In this document: in pieces, positions 1-9,037 of the stretch
How positions within the stretch are numbered: the first letter of the stretch is position 1
Layout of the letters: each line of letters starts with the position of its first letter
NCBI GenBank assembly: GCA_965233625.1
Contig: OZ247499.1
Span: 2,294,001 to 2,358,000 of the forward strand
Reading direction: 5' to 3'
DNA: 64,000 bases
Source: G965233625 sp965233625
GTDB lineage: Bacteria; Planctomycetota; Planctomycetia; Pirellulales; Pirellulaceae
Position numbers and translations under genes: made by a program
Notes under the pieces: model-generated
The model's database searches: none
Told to the model about the DNA's origin: nothing
What the model saw: only the letters and a program-made list of their open reading frames with translations

Positions 1-447
1 CTGCGTTACTTCAACGTCTTCGGCCCGCGGCAGGATCCAGATAGCCCGTACTCGGCGGTTATTCCGCTTTTCATTACACGCATGCTGCAAGGTGAACGCC
101 CGGTCGTCTTTGGCGATGGCAAGCAGTCGCGCGATTTCACATTTGTAGAAAACGTCGTTAGCGGCAATCTGCTGGCGGCTGATTCGCCACGAGCGCCCGG
201 CATGGTGATGAATCTTGCCTGCGGCGAATCGATCAGTCTGCTGCGTCTGATTGAGCTACTTAACGATTACCTCGGCACGGACCTCCCGGCCCGTCACGAA
301 GCGGCCCGCGCCGGCGATATCTATCAGAGCATGGCGGATATCACGCTTGCCCGGAAAGTGCTGGAATACAAGCCAACGATCGAATTCGCCGACGGGCTAC
401 GCCGGTCGATCGACTACTACCGCAGCACGATCAAAGCTTCGGTTTAG
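1..447 (+). CDS. NAD-dependent sugar-nucleotide epimerase (C-terminal part)
   Basis: The frame is open from the first base and ends with TAG at 445-447, giving the last 148 residues of an extended short-chain dehydrogenase. The visible part starts with the LRYFNVFGPRQ segment that follows the catalytic YxxxK in UDP-glucose or UDP-N-acetylglucosamine 4-epimerases of the GalE/WbpP type. It continues with a GDGKQSRDFTFVENVV segment and a short substrate-binding C-terminal region. The nucleotide-binding GxxGxxG and catalytic YxxxK lie upstream of the window, so the exact sugar cannot be assigned. The enzyme would act in the cytoplasm on a nucleotide sugar for surface polysaccharide. The stop codon directly abuts the stop codon of the convergent mtnA gene, with no spacer and no visible terminator. 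Confidence 0.85.
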   Translation: MRYFNVFGPRQDPDSPYSAVIPLFITRMLQGERPVVFGDGKQSRDFTFVENVVSGNLLAADSPRAPGMVMNLACGESISLLRLIELLNDYLGTDLPARHEAARAGDIYQSMADITLARKVLEYKPTIEFADGLRRSIDYYRSTIKASV

Positions 448-1497
448 TTAACCTGCGACAACGCGTGCGATATTTTCCTGAGTAACAGGCTCAATCACGC
501 CGCGTTCGGTGATAATTGCCGCGATGTAGCTGGCAGGCGTAACGTCGAAAGCCGGGTTGTAGACGGCCACATTGCTCGGCGCCGTCTGCTTGCCGAAGCC
601 GCTGATGATTTCTTCCGCCGCGCGCTCTTCGATCGGAATGCCATCACCTGAGGGGAGCGAAAGATCAAACGTATTGGTCGGCGCCGCCACGTAGAACGGG
701 ATGTTGTGTGCGGCTGCGAGAACGGCCACGCTGTACGTTCCAATCTTGTTGGCTGTGTCACCATTGGCTGCAATGCGGTCGGCGCCCGTAACGACCGCCT
801 GCACCTTGCCCTCGCGCATCACCTGGGCGGCCATCGAATCGCAGATCAAGGTTGCATCGATGCCACGCTGCGTCAGCTCCCAGGCTGTCAGGCGAGAGCC
901 TTGCAGCAGCGGGCGGGTTTCGTCCACAAAGACGTGCAGCTTTTTGCCTTCGTCCTGGGCAGTAAAGAAGACCGAAAGCGCCGTGCCATATTCGGCCGTC
1001 GCCAGCCCACCTGCGTTACAGTGCGTTAAAACGCCTTGACCATCTTGCAGCAATGCCGCGCCCGCTTTGCCGATGGCGTGGCACATATCGCGATCTTCGC
1101 GGTGAATGTCTTGGGCTTCCTGCAGAAGCTGCTCCCGGACGGTCGCTGCGGGCTGTCCCTTCAAGGCGTCGCCCTTGGCTTCCATGCGGTTCAGCGCCCA
1201 GAAAAGATTGACGGCCGTGGGACGGCTGGTGGCAAGGTACGCGGCGGCTTCTTTCAGCCGGTCGTGCAACGCAGCGTCTTCCGCGGTCTGCAGGGCCGTA
1301 CACACGCCGTACGCTGCCGCGATGCCAATCGCTGGGGCGCCCCGGACACGTAGCATCTTGATCGCTTCCCATACTTCTTCAACGGTCGCACATTCGCGCC
1401 GTTCAAACTGTGTCGGCAGCAAGGTCTGATCGATCAGCGATAGACGGCCATCGACACCACCCGACCAGATAATGGTTTCCTGTGAGTTATCCGTCAT
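448..1497 (-). CDS. mtnA: S-methyl-5-thioribose-1-phosphate isomerase MtnA
   Basis: This 349-residue protein has the usual length of MtnA, which isomerises methylthioribose-1-phosphate to methylthioribulose-1-phosphate in methionine salvage. The catalytic cysteine lies in LTHCNAGGLAT (Cys160) and the catalytic aspartate in TGADRIAANGDTANKIGT (Asp240), the expected family positions. The eIF2B-alpha-like fold also shows RGAPAIGIAAAYG near residues 52-64. It is last in a minus-strand run after two M16 peptidase genes, 48 bases downstream of the second, so it may be cotranscribed with them. No other methionine-salvage genes are visible nearby. The family assignment is firm; the operon link is inferred from spacing alone. 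Confidence 0.95.
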   Translation of the reverse strand: MTDNSQETIIWSGGVDGRLSLIDQTLLPTQFERRECATVEEVWEAIKMLRVRGAPAIGIAAAYGVCTALQTAEDAALHDRLKEAAAYLATSRPTAVNLFWALNRMEAKGDALKGQPAATVREQLLQEAQDIHREDRDMCHAIGKAGAALLQDGQGVLTHCNAGGLATAEYGTALSVFFTAQDEGKKLHVFVDETRPLLQGSRLTAWELTQRGIDATLICDSMAAQVMREGKVQAVVTGADRIAANGDTANKIGTYSVAVLAAAHNIPFYVAAPTNTFDLSLPSGDGIPIEERAAEEIISGFGKQTAPSNVAVYNPAFDVTPASYIAAIITERGVIEPVTQENIARVVAG

Positions 1498-1545
1498 TGA
1501 TACTCTGCTCTTTGGATGTTCTGTAAATTAGCAAGAGAAGGGCGT

Positions 1546-2784
1546 TCAACCTGCGGGCGTTAGATCGACGCGAGGACCGACCGCCAGGCAGGTGTGCTGC
1601 GAAAGCGGATACTTCTCCAGCACCGCCGCGATATCGTCAACCGTCGTTCCCGCGTAAGCATCAATCGTTTCGCGCAGGGTGCGATACACACCGCGTTGCA
1701 GCCAGTTGGCGCCGATGGCAAACAGGCGGCTGAGCGGACGCTCGGCGGCGAGCACAATGTGCGACGAAATCTTGTTGATTGCCTGTTCGACTTCTTCGCG
1801 CGAAACGCCTTCTTTTTCAACCGTTTCAAAGATGCTTTGAATGCGGCTCAGATTGTCCGAAGTCTGCCCCGGCTGGCAACTCAAATACGTGGCAATGATG
1901 CCCGCTCCCTGAAACTCCTGGCAGCTGATGTCGCAGTAGTCGGCCAGTCCGGTATCCATCAGTTCCCAGTACAAACGGCTGCCACTGTCATCGCCCAGAA
2001 TGGTCGACAGAACGCGGGCGGCAATACGATCTGCATCACGCGCTGCCGGCCCGTTTGCAAGCTGCAGCACGTACTGCTGGGTGGATTGTTCCTTTTCCAG
2101 CGTGTAGAAGCCGCTGCCCGGACCGGCAGGCGGTTTCTCCCGCGGCGCCTCAAACGGCTCCCAACCGCCGCAGACATTGTTTAACTGTTGGACGAGGCTA
2201 TCAAAATCAATCTTGCCTGCCGCGGCGAACGTCAAGTTGCGGGGGCTGTAACGCTGGTTGAAATAGTCGCGCATCTGATCGATGGTCAGCGCGGATACCG
2301 ATTCCATGGTGCCCAGCACCGAGCGGGATAAAGGGTGGCTGCCGAAGTGATACTCCAGCGCGCGGTCGTAGGCGCCGTAGGGCGGTTGATCGTCGTACAT
2401 CTGGATCTCTTCCAGAATGACGCCCTTCTCCGTATCGAAGTCTTCTTCGTTCAGACTGGGCCGCATGATGTCGGCCAGCAGCCCCGCCATCGGCTCCTGA
2501 AATTCGGGAAGCACGGCGGCATAGTAAGTGGTGCGTTCCTGGCTGGTGCTGGCGTTTGCCTGGGCGCCCATCGAATCCAGATCGCGGTTCACCTGCAATG
2601 CGGTGCGGGTCGGCGTTCCCTTGAACATCATGTGTTCCAGGAAATGCGTCACGCCCCAGTTCTCATCGGTTTCGTCGCGCGAGCCGGTATCCACAAAAAA
2701 GCCCAGTGCGGCGGAATACGCATGGTCATTGCATTCAGCAATGATCTTCAACCCGTTATCCAGCGTGTGCTCACGAAATTGCAC
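1546..2784 (-). CDS. M16 family zinc metallopeptidase (catalytic subunit)
   Basis: A 412-residue peptidase of the pitrilysin/processing-peptidase family. The inverted zinc motif HxxEH is intact as HFLEH (His47, Glu50, His51), and a Glu at about 125-126 in GVILEEIQMYDD is in place to be the third ligand. The C-terminal half is the usual non-catalytic M16_C repeat. Translation starts at GTG (2782-2784), inside the end of the upstream M16 gene, and the two overlap by 14 bases, so they are probably translationally coupled. The upstream partner lacks zinc ligands, so the pair is likely an active/inactive heterodimer, as in bacterial and mitochondrial two-gene M16 systems. The substrate is unknown. 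No signal peptide is visible, so it is probably cytoplasmic. Confidence 0.92.
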   Translation of the reverse strand: MQFREHTLDNGLKIIAECNDHAYSAALGFFVDTGSRDETDENWGVTHFLEHMMFKGTPTRTALQVNRDLDSMGAQANASTSQERTTYYAAVLPEFQEPMAGLLADIMRPSLNEEDFDTEKGVILEEIQMYDDQPPYGAYDRALEYHFGSHPLSRSVLGTMESVSALTIDQMRDYFNQRYSPRNLTFAAAGKIDFDSLVQQLNNVCGGWEPFEAPREKPPAGPGSGFYTLEKEQSTQQYVLQLANGPAARDADRIAARVLSTILGDDSGSRLYWELMDTGLADYCDISCQEFQGAGIIATYLSCQPGQTSDNLSRIQSIFETVEKEGVSREEVEQAINKISSHIVLAAERPLSRLFAIGANWLQRGVYRTLRETIDAYAGTTVDDIAAVLEKYPLSQHTCLAVGPRVDLTPAG

Positions 2785-4015
2785 GGCTCACCTCCAACGG
2801 CTTTTCGCCAAGCGTAACGACAGTAAAGCCGGCTGGCGGATTTTCTGCCAGATATGCGTTCACACGTTCGACCGACAAATCTTCGATCATCTGATTTAAC
2901 TCTTCCCGCGAACGCACCCGGCCCAGCAGCCGCCAGTCGCTGGCCAGCGCCGCAACGCGTGACCGGCTCGACTCCTGTTCCATGACCAGGCCGGTTTTCA
3001 TCTGCACCTTCATCCGCGATAGTTCCTCTTCGTCGATGCCTTCGGCCAGCTTCCGCAGTTCAGCAACGATTACTTCCAGCGTCTCTTGCGCGTTGTCCGT
3101 CGTGGAGCTTGCGTAGCAGAATACCGCCCCCGTCTCGCGCAGCGAATCGCAGGTGGCGCCGACACCATAGACCAGGCCGCGTTTCTCGCGTACTTCCGTA
3201 AACAGCCGCGAACTCATGCCATCACTCAACACGCCGATCGCAGCGCGGTTCAGGAAGTAGTTTTCCTCGCGGTACGCCGGCGCCGGGAACGAGACGCCGA
3301 TCTGCGTCTGATTAGAATCAAATTGAATGTGGTGGTGCCCCGCTTCCGGCGGCGCCTCTTCAACCTTGGGCCGAGGCTGGCTCTCCCAGGCAGCCAGCAG
3401 ATTGCCCGTCTGCTTTCGCAGCGAATCCCAGTCGAATTTGCCTGCCACAACGATCAGCGTTTCATCAGGGCGGTGGGTGATGGCGTAGTGATTGCGGATG
3501 TCGTCGATGGTGATCCGCTGGATCGCGGGCATCTCGCCGTGCGGATGACGACCGTAGGGGAACGGGTAGGTGCGGCGGCGAAGTTCCAGAAACATCTGCT
3601 GCGAAAGATCGTCGCCCACCGCCAGAATCTCCTGCTCGCAGACGCGGCGGCCATCCTCAAGCTGCTCTTCGGGCAGGTGCGGCCGCATGAGCAAGTCGGC
3701 GAAGATAGGCAGCGCCGTTCGCAACGTGCCCGATTCCATCGCGGCGCGGTGGCCCACCGTTTCGGCCCCAACACTGGAAGAATGCTTCACGCCCAGATTC
3801 GCCAGGTCCTGCATGAACTGCCGGCTATCGCGTGGTCCGCAGCCGCGTAACGTCATTTCGCAGGTGAAATTGCCCAGTCCGGGCAGGTCGAGCGGGTCAC
3901 GCGTATAACCGCCCGGCGCCATCAGGCTGATCGCGACGGACTCTAGCCACTGCATCTGCTCCGCGATTAGCGTAACGCCGTTCTCAAAGCGATGACTGAA
4001 AAACGTCTGGCTCAC
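2771..4015 (-). CDS. M16 family protein lacking zinc ligands (inactive partner)
   Basis: The protein has 414 residues if started at GTG 4013-4015, whose product begins VSQTFFSHRFENGVTL, like family starts. An AAAGGT sequence lies about 6 bases upstream. The frame is open to 4171, but that extension shows no family similarity. It aligns along its length with M16 peptidases, yet the zinc motif position reads NFTCE (residues 49-53) in place of HFLEH, so all three key residues are lost. The C-terminal half keeps the EVREKRGLVYG segment, the Arg/Tyr region used in substrate binding. This fits a non-catalytic subunit that completes the peptidase chamber with the overlapping downstream gene. It is first in the likely M16-M16-mtnA operon and is divergent from proA. 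Confidence 0.88.
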   Translation of the reverse strand: MSQTFFSHRFENGVTLIAEQMQWLESVAISLMAPGGYTRDPLDLPGLGNFTCEMTLRGCGPRDSRQFMQDLANLGVKHSSSVGAETVGHRAAMESGTLRTALPIFADLLMRPHLPEEQLEDGRRVCEQEILAVGDDLSQQMFLELRRRTYPFPYGRHPHGEMPAIQRITIDDIRNHYAITHRPDETLIVVAGKFDWDSLRKQTGNLLAAWESQPRPKVEEAPPEAGHHHIQFDSNQTQIGVSFPAPAYREENYFLNRAAIGVLSDGMSSRLFTEVREKRGLVYGVGATCDSLRETGAVFCYASSTTDNAQETLEVIVAELRKLAEGIDEEELSRMKVQMKTGLVMEQESSRSRVAALASDWRLLGRVRSREELNQMIEDLSVERVNAYLAENPPAGFTVVTLGEKPLEVSRAIS

Positions 4016-4125
4016 GGGTGGACCTTTGAAAAATCTCAATCTGAATCCGGCATTGTAACCCGGCAGAGCCAATTCGCCACGGGTGCAACCCGCTGAAACC
4101 GGCCCCAGCAGAAGCCGAACCAGGT

Positions 4126-4156
4126 TTGACGGTTTTCGGTCTTTGCCGGATACTAT
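4126..4156 (+). promoter_or_regulatory. Candidate promoter for proA
   Basis: TTGACG at 4126-4131 and TACTAT at 4151-4156 resemble sigma-70 -35 and -10 boxes and sit 37 bases before the proA start. The 19-base spacer is longer than the optimum of 17, so this is a moderate candidate only. Confidence 0.4.
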
Positions 4157-4192
4157 TCCTTCAGAACACATCCAAACGACGGGATCAGATTG

Positions 4193-5458
4193 ATGGCGAT
4201 TGCAGAAGATTTACAGCAAGTCTGTCAGGATACGGCTGAGAAAGCCAAAGCAGCATCGGCGGCCTTGGCGCTGGTCAGCGGCGCCCAGAAGAACGCATGG
4301 CTGCGTAGTTCGGCGAAGCTGCTACGCGAAAATGCTTCCTCGCTGATTGAAACCAACCAGCAGGACATTGACGCCGCGCCGGACTATGGTTTGACGGACG
4401 CACAGGTGGACCGCCTGCGGTTGAACGAAGACCGCATCGAGGGCATAGCGTCGGCGCTGGAAGAAATCGCCATGCTGCCCGATCCGATCGGCGAAGTCAT
4501 CGAATCAAACATCCGGCCCAACGGCCTTCAGGTGACCAAGGTGCGGGCGCCGATGGGCGTGGTGTTCTTTATCTACGAATCCCGCCCGAATGTGACAGCG
4601 GACGCTGCCGCGATCTGCATCAAGAGCGGCAATGCGGTGATTCTACGCGGCGGCAAAGAAGCGATGCACTCCAGCCGCGCGATTGTGCAACTGCTTTCGC
4701 AAGCTGCGGCGGAACATGGCATCCCTGCCGGTGCGGTTCAACTGGTGCAGACGACGGACCGGGCCGCAGTGGGCCACTTTCTGAAACTGAATGAACTGAT
4801 CGATGTGGCCATCCCGCGCGGTGGGGAAGGGCTGATCCGGCGTGTAACGCAGGATGCGACGATGCCCGTCATTAAGCACTTTGAAGGTAACTGCCACGTA
4901 TATGTTGACGCAGCAGCCGATCTTGAGAAGGCATTGGCGATCCTGGTGAATTCTAAATGTCACCGTCTGGGTGTGTGCAACGCGTGCGAGTCGCTGCTGG
5001 TGCATACGTCTGTGGCAGCAGAATTTCTGCCGATGGCTGGCAAAGCCTTGCAGGAGAACGGCGTCGAGATCCGTGGCGATGCCCGCACCTGCTATCTGGT
5101 GCCCGGAGCGGTCGCCGCGGAAGAAGCCGACTTCAAGCGTGAATACCTGGATGCGATTATTTCGGTCAAAGTTGTCGAGACGCTAGACGAAGCGATCTCG
5201 CATATCAACGCCTACGGCTCGCATCATACGGATGCCATTGTGACGCGCGATCTGGAAACCTCGCGGAAGTTCGCCACCTGTGTCGATAGTTCCGCCGTGA
5301 TGATCAACGCCAGCACGCGGTTCAACGATGGCGGTGAGTTCGGCCTCGGCGCCGAGATTGGCATTAGCACGGACAAGTTTCACGCCCGTGGACCGTGCGG
5401 TCTGCGCGAACTGACAACCTACAAATACATCGCCACGGGCGATGGTCTGACGCGGTAG
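4193..5458 (+). CDS. proA: Glutamate-5-semialdehyde dehydrogenase ProA
   Basis: This 421-residue protein has the normal ProA length. It reduces gamma-glutamyl phosphate to glutamate semialdehyde in proline synthesis. Family landmarks in order are the NADPH-binding segment GVVFFIYESRPNVT (about 122-135), IKSGNAVILRGGKEA, and the catalytic cysteine in GVCNACESLLVH (Cys262). The C-terminal HARGPCGLRELT segment is typical. ATG 4193 is preferred; a TTG three bases earlier is also in frame. A GGGA lies about 8 bases upstream of the ATG. It is a single gene with its own candidate promoter, divergent from the M16 operon and convergent with queC, from which it is 27 bases away. No proB is visible in the window. 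Confidence 0.96.
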   Translation: MAIAEDLQQVCQDTAEKAKAASAALALVSGAQKNAWLRSSAKLLRENASSLIETNQQDIDAAPDYGLTDAQVDRLRLNEDRIEGIASALEEIAMLPDPIGEVIESNIRPNGLQVTKVRAPMGVVFFIYESRPNVTADAAAICIKSGNAVILRGGKEAMHSSRAIVQLLSQAAAEHGIPAGAVQLVQTTDRAAVGHFLKLNELIDVAIPRGGEGLIRRVTQDATMPVIKHFEGNCHVYVDAAADLEKALAILVNSKCHRLGVCNACESLLVHTSVAAEFLPMAGKALQENGVEIRGDARTCYLVPGAVAAEEADFKREYLDAIISVKVVETLDEAISHINAYGSHHTDAIVTRDLETSRKFATCVDSSAVMINASTRFNDGGEFGLGAEIGISTDKFHARGPCGLRELTTYKYIATGDGLTR

Positions 5459-5485
5459 ATGCAGGCGCCGCCTAGCAATGCGTGC

Positions 5486-6160
5486 CTACGCAGTGGCGTA
5501 GGGCACGGGGTCGGTTAGACCGTTGTCGCGGAATGCTTCCAGACGCTCGGTGCAGCTGCCGCACTTTCCGCAGTGCACTTCGCCGCCTTTGTAGCAGGTC
5601 CAGGTGTGCTGGAAGGGTACGCCTAGTTTCTTGCCCATCGCCGCGATACCTGTCTTGTCGATATCCACCAGCGGACGCAGTAACTGAATTGGCCGCCAGT
5701 CGCAGAGCGCGGCAGCACTCGCCATGGCATCGGCGAATTCGGGCCGGCAGTCCGGGTAGATGGCGTGATCACCGCTGTGGGCGCCGTAGGCGACCGCATC
5801 GAACTGAAGACTAATCGCCCACGCGATGGCGACGGACATCAGAATCATATTGCGGTTGGGCACAACGGTTAGCTTCATGCTTTCCTCTGCGTAGTGCCCT
5901 TCCGGGATTTCCTGGCTGCGGCCCGAAAGTGAGTTCTCACCCAGCAGCGGGTTGATGGCCGAAAGATCGGCGACGCGATGCTCCACGCCAACGATGCGGC
6001 TCAGTTCCGCCGCGCACTCCAGTTCGCGGACGTGACGTTGCCCGTAATTGACCGACAGCGTTTTGCAGGTGTGCCCGCGGTCTAGCAGATGAAACAGCAG
6101 CGTGGCCGAGTCCATACCGCCGGAAAGCACCACGACCGTCTTGAGGGGAGAATCGCTCAT
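5486..6160 (-). CDS. queC: 7-cyano-7-deazaguanine synthase QueC
   Basis: A 224-residue ATP-dependent enzyme that converts 7-carboxy-7-deazaguanine and ammonia to preQ0 in queuosine synthesis. The PP-loop is SGGMDS (13-18). The zinc site is made by Cys189, Cys197, Cys200 and Cys203 in TCYKGGEVHCGKCGSC, and all four ligands are present. It is last in a minus-strand operon, beginning six bases after the mqnC stop without an obvious Shine-Dalgarno sequence, which suggests coupled translation. Its neighbours belong to menaquinone rather than queuosine synthesis; queD, queE and queF are not in the window. Confidence 0.96.
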   Translation of the reverse strand: MSDSPLKTVVVLSGGMDSATLLFHLLDRGHTCKTLSVNYGQRHVRELECAAELSRIVGVEHRVADLSAINPLLGENSLSGRSQEIPEGHYAEESMKLTVVPNRNMILMSVAIAWAISLQFDAVAYGAHSGDHAIYPDCRPEFADAMASAAALCDWRPIQLLRPLVDIDKTGIAAMGKKLGVPFQHTWTCYKGGEVHCGKCGSCTERLEAFRDNGLTDPVPYATA

Positions 6161-6166
6161 AACGCA

Positions 6167-7345
6167 CTACGCAATCTGATGCAGCGTGCCGGGATTTTCG
6201 GCAGCCCGGCGGTTCGCTTCGATGGCGGCTTTTTCAAACTCTTCATCCATCAACTCGTAGTGCACATTACGCTGCCGTGGCGTGTACCCCAGTTCCGTGA
6301 TGGCGTCGCGCATCTGATTAAGCGTCAGAAAGTGCACAGTGCCCGCTTCGGCCACAACATTCTCTTCGATCATCAGGCTGCCCATATCGTTGGCGCCAAA
6401 TAACAGGGCAAGCTGCCCGATCTTCAGCCCCTGCGTAACCCAACTGGACTGAATGTTGGGCACGTTGTCCAGATACAAACGCGAAATCGCCTGTGTCTTG
6501 AGATACTCGAACGAGCCCGATGCCGGCACATCGGCCATGTCCGTGTTCTCCGGCTGAAAGGTCCAGCAGATGAACGCGGTGAAGCCGCCTGTTTCATCCT
6601 GTAGATCGCGGATGCGTTGCAGGTGTTCGATGCGTTCTTCAAGCGTCTCGATGTGACCGAACATCATGGTGGCTGAACTGTGGCCGCCCAGTTGATGCCA
6701 GACGCGCATCACATTCAACCAGTCGTCGGTCATCACTTTGCCGCGGGTCATCTCACTGCGGACGCGGTCGGTAAGAATTTCGGCGCCACCGCCAGGCAAG
6801 CTGCCCAGGCCCGCGGCCTGCAGGCGTTCCAGCACCTCGCGAAGCGGCATGTTGTTGACTTTGGTGAAGTGGTGAATCTCCGGCGGGCTGAAGCCGTGGA
6901 CGTTCACCTGCGGGAAGGCGGTTTTGATGTCGCGCAGCAGTTCTTCGTACCAGTCGATTTTGTATTTGGGATGCAGTCCGCCCTGCATCAGAATCTGATC
7001 GCCTCCCAGGGCGACCGTTTCTTCGACCTTTTTCAGCAGCACGTCACGGGGCAGCACGTAGCCTTCCTCGTGTTTCGGTCCGCGGTAGAACGCGCAAAAA
7101 TCGCAGACAGCGGTGCAGACGTTTGTGTAGTTGATATTCCGGTCAATGTTGTACGTGCGGACCGGCTCTGGATGAAGACGCAGCGTCATGTCGTTCGCCG
7201 CGCGTCCGATAGCTGCAAGATCGTGCGAGTGCAGCAGCGTCAGCGCGTCTTCATTAGACAAACGCTGGCCTGCGACAGTCTTGTCCAGAATCTCGTTTAC
7301 TTTTTCAGCCGGTGGTGCGTTTTCAACCGGAAGTCTGGCAGTCAT
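6167..7345 (-). CDS. mqnC: Cyclic dehypoxanthine futalosine synthase MqnC (radical SAM)
   Basis: A 392-residue radical SAM enzyme. The cluster motif CxxxCxxC is at Cys77, Cys81 and Cys84 in CTAVCDFCAFYR. The downstream segment ETGGFTAFICWTFQPENT (within 220-250) is characteristic of MqnC and the related MqnE. MqnC cyclises dehypoxanthine futalosine in the futalosine route to menaquinone. MqnE (aminofutalosine synthase) is the main alternative, but the LQDETGGFTAF wording and adjacency to mqnA favour MqnC. The start overlaps the end of mqnA by 23 bases, and queC follows six bases after the stop. The product would be cytoplasmic. MqnB and MqnD are not found in this window. Confidence 0.9.
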   Translation of the reverse strand: MTARLPVENAPPAEKVNEILDKTVAGQRLSNEDALTLLHSHDLAAIGRAANDMTLRLHPEPVRTYNIDRNINYTNVCTAVCDFCAFYRGPKHEEGYVLPRDVLLKKVEETVALGGDQILMQGGLHPKYKIDWYEELLRDIKTAFPQVNVHGFSPPEIHHFTKVNNMPLREVLERLQAAGLGSLPGGGAEILTDRVRSEMTRGKVMTDDWLNVMRVWHQLGGHSSATMMFGHIETLEERIEHLQRIRDLQDETGGFTAFICWTFQPENTDMADVPASGSFEYLKTQAISRLYLDNVPNIQSSWVTQGLKIGQLALLFGANDMGSLMIEENVVAEAGTVHFLTLNQMRDAITELGYTPRQRNVHYELMDEEFEKAAIEANRRAAENPGTLHQIA

Positions 7346-8138
7346 AGGAGAACCGCAGTGGTGAGGGCGGAGCCAGGTTCAGCTCAGCCGCATGTTTCTG
7401 AAACAACTGAAGCCCGCGTCGTTCACGCGACCCCAGATAAAAATAAAGGTTGTCGCGCAGGTATCGCAGGCAATCATCGTGCGACAGGTTCACATCGGCG
7501 GCGTGTTCCGCGGCGATCTCTTCCAGATTGGCGACGCCAGCATCCCGGCAGGCCGACAGCGCCGCGTCAACGCCTTGCAGATCAACGCCCGGACGGGCAG
7601 TCCACATAGCAAACACGAAGCTAAGTTCCGACCAGCGGCACCAGACATCACCCAGATCCCACACCAGCGTGAAATCGCCCGGCGGTGGATGGATGGCGCG
7701 GTCGCCAATCAGCAATACGGCGTCGGCTTGTGTGTCTTCAATTCCCGACCCGATCGGCAGTAGTTCAAGCTGCGGCTCGCAATTAAAGCGTTGCTTCAAC
7801 AGGATGCGAACAAGGGCGGCAGAAGTCCGGGAGCCTTCGTCCAGAGCCAACGTCTTAATCTGCTCAACAGGGCTACGGACAAACAGCTTCACACTGAGTA
7901 CGGGGCCCCGACAGCCGATGCATGCATCGGAAACGATGGTGTATTCAGGATTCTGGAAAGCTTCAACAGCGGGAATTAGAGCAACGTCGAGATCGCCAGC
8001 AGCCAGTTGATCGGCCAGGCGGCTGGGTAGATCAAACGTCAACTGCGCGTGAGGTGCCTGACCGGCAAACCCATATACCAGGGGCCGCGTGTTCAAATAC
8101 GAAACGGCCCCGACGCGTACTTTTGGCGAGCGACGCAT
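7323..8138 (-). CDS. mqnA: Chorismate dehydratase MqnA
   Basis: The protein has 271 residues with ATG at 8136-8138, preceded by a GGGGAG Shine-Dalgarno sequence. The frame is open further upstream to 8270, but that part has no family similarity. It belongs to the periplasmic-binding-like MqnA/MqnD fold; the N-terminal VRVGAVSYLNTRPLVYGF is the MqnA hallmark. MqnA dehydrates chorismate to 3-enolpyruvylbenzoate, the first step of futalosine-dependent menaquinone synthesis. It is first in the mqnA-mqnC-queC operon. Presence of this route implies that menaquinone here is not made by the MenFDHCEB pathway. Confidence 0.93.
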   Translation of the reverse strand: MRRSPKVRVGAVSYLNTRPLVYGFAGQAPHAQLTFDLPSRLADQLAAGDLDVALIPAVEAFQNPEYTIVSDACIGCRGPVLSVKLFVRSPVEQIKTLALDEGSRTSAALVRILLKQRFNCEPQLELLPIGSGIEDTQADAVLLIGDRAIHPPPGDFTLVWDLGDVWCRWSELSFVFAMWTARPGVDLQGVDAALSACRDAGVANLEEIAAEHAADVNLSHDDCLRYLRDNLYFYLGSRERRGLQLFQKHAAELNLAPPSPLRFSYDCQTSG

Positions 8139-8416
8139 GAGCGTCTCCCCGGTGATGTGGCACAAACCAGGATTATAACATCCCGCCCCGACCCGCAAAG
8201 GCGACCGCACTGGCACTCTGCGTTGCCAGTAAATCAGGCGGAAGAAAGAGAAGGCTGGCGGGCGCGGCAAAGATATTCGCTGCCAGATGTAAAGTCTGCG
8301 CTGCTTGCCGCGCCGCCAACCTTCCTACGTACTAAACCGTACGCGACGCGGGCACATAACAGCAGAAGCGGCCAGAGGTGTGGGTTTCTGGCCTGGTTCC
8401 TGGACTAGAGCTTGCG

Positions 8417-8986
8417 CTAGGCAATGGTCGAATAGGTCGACTTCGATGCTTTCTGGCCCGCATTTTCCAGCGGTGTGGCGTCTTCGGCGGTCGAGACGAT
8501 GTCGATATGCTTTTGCAGTTCTTCCACCAGCTTCTGCATATCCAGCGGTTTGCTCATGAACGCGGCGGCGCCGGCTGCCTTAAATCGGCGTTCGAGGGCT
8601 TTATCGGCAGCGCCGGTCACCATGATGACCGGGATATCCGCCGTGGCAGGCGATTCCTTCAGCCGCCTGAGAATATAGTCGCCGCGTCCGTTCGGCAGGT
8701 GGTAATCCAGGATAATCACGCTTGCCGGATACTGGAAAGCAAAGCGGAAACCTTCCATCCCGTCAAACGCTCGTACGGCAACAACCCCATGTGCTGCCAG
8801 CCGGTTCCGCAGAGCCTGGGAAAAATGCAGATCGTCTTCGATGTGCAGCACCCACGGTGGGCCGTCGTGCGGTTTCTCTGCGCTATCGCCAGCGGTTTCC
8901 TGCGCGGCTACTGGCTGCACTTCCTCAGTTGCGGCTTGTTTGATGCCGAACATCTCGGCGATGTGCTTTGCAAACTTGTTTGTCAT
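8417..8986 (-). CDS. Stand-alone response regulator (receiver domain only)
   Basis: A 189-residue protein. Residues 1-43 are a non-conserved leader, followed by one CheY-like receiver domain (about 44-165). The acidic pair Asp51/Asp52 lies in HIEDD, the phosphoacceptor is Asp94 in IILDYHLPN, the switch Thr is in MVTG, and the conserved Lys is Lys146 in MSKP. No output domain follows; the last 20 residues are low in conservation. It is last in the minus-strand signalling operon after the hybrid kinase and a second, similar receiver, suggesting a phosphorelay with two diffusible acceptors. The output target is unknown. Confidence 0.88.
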   Translation of the reverse strand: MTNKFAKHIAEMFGIKQAATEEVQPVAAQETAGDSAEKPHDGPPWVLHIEDDLHFSQALRNRLAAHGVVAVRAFDGMEGFRFAFQYPASVIILDYHLPNGRGDYILRRLKESPATADIPVIMVTGAADKALERRFKAAGAAAFMSKPLDMQKLVEELQKHIDIVSTAEDATPLENAGQKASKSTYSTIA

Positions 8987-9037
8987 GGGATATTCCGGCG
9001 TCTAGCTGATAATTCTGACGGAAAATGAACGGCGCCG

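Noticed and set aside
6680..7609. Plus-strand 309-codon ORF opposite mqnC and mqnA
   Set aside because: It is the antisense of two well-supported enzyme genes and shows no domain or start signal.
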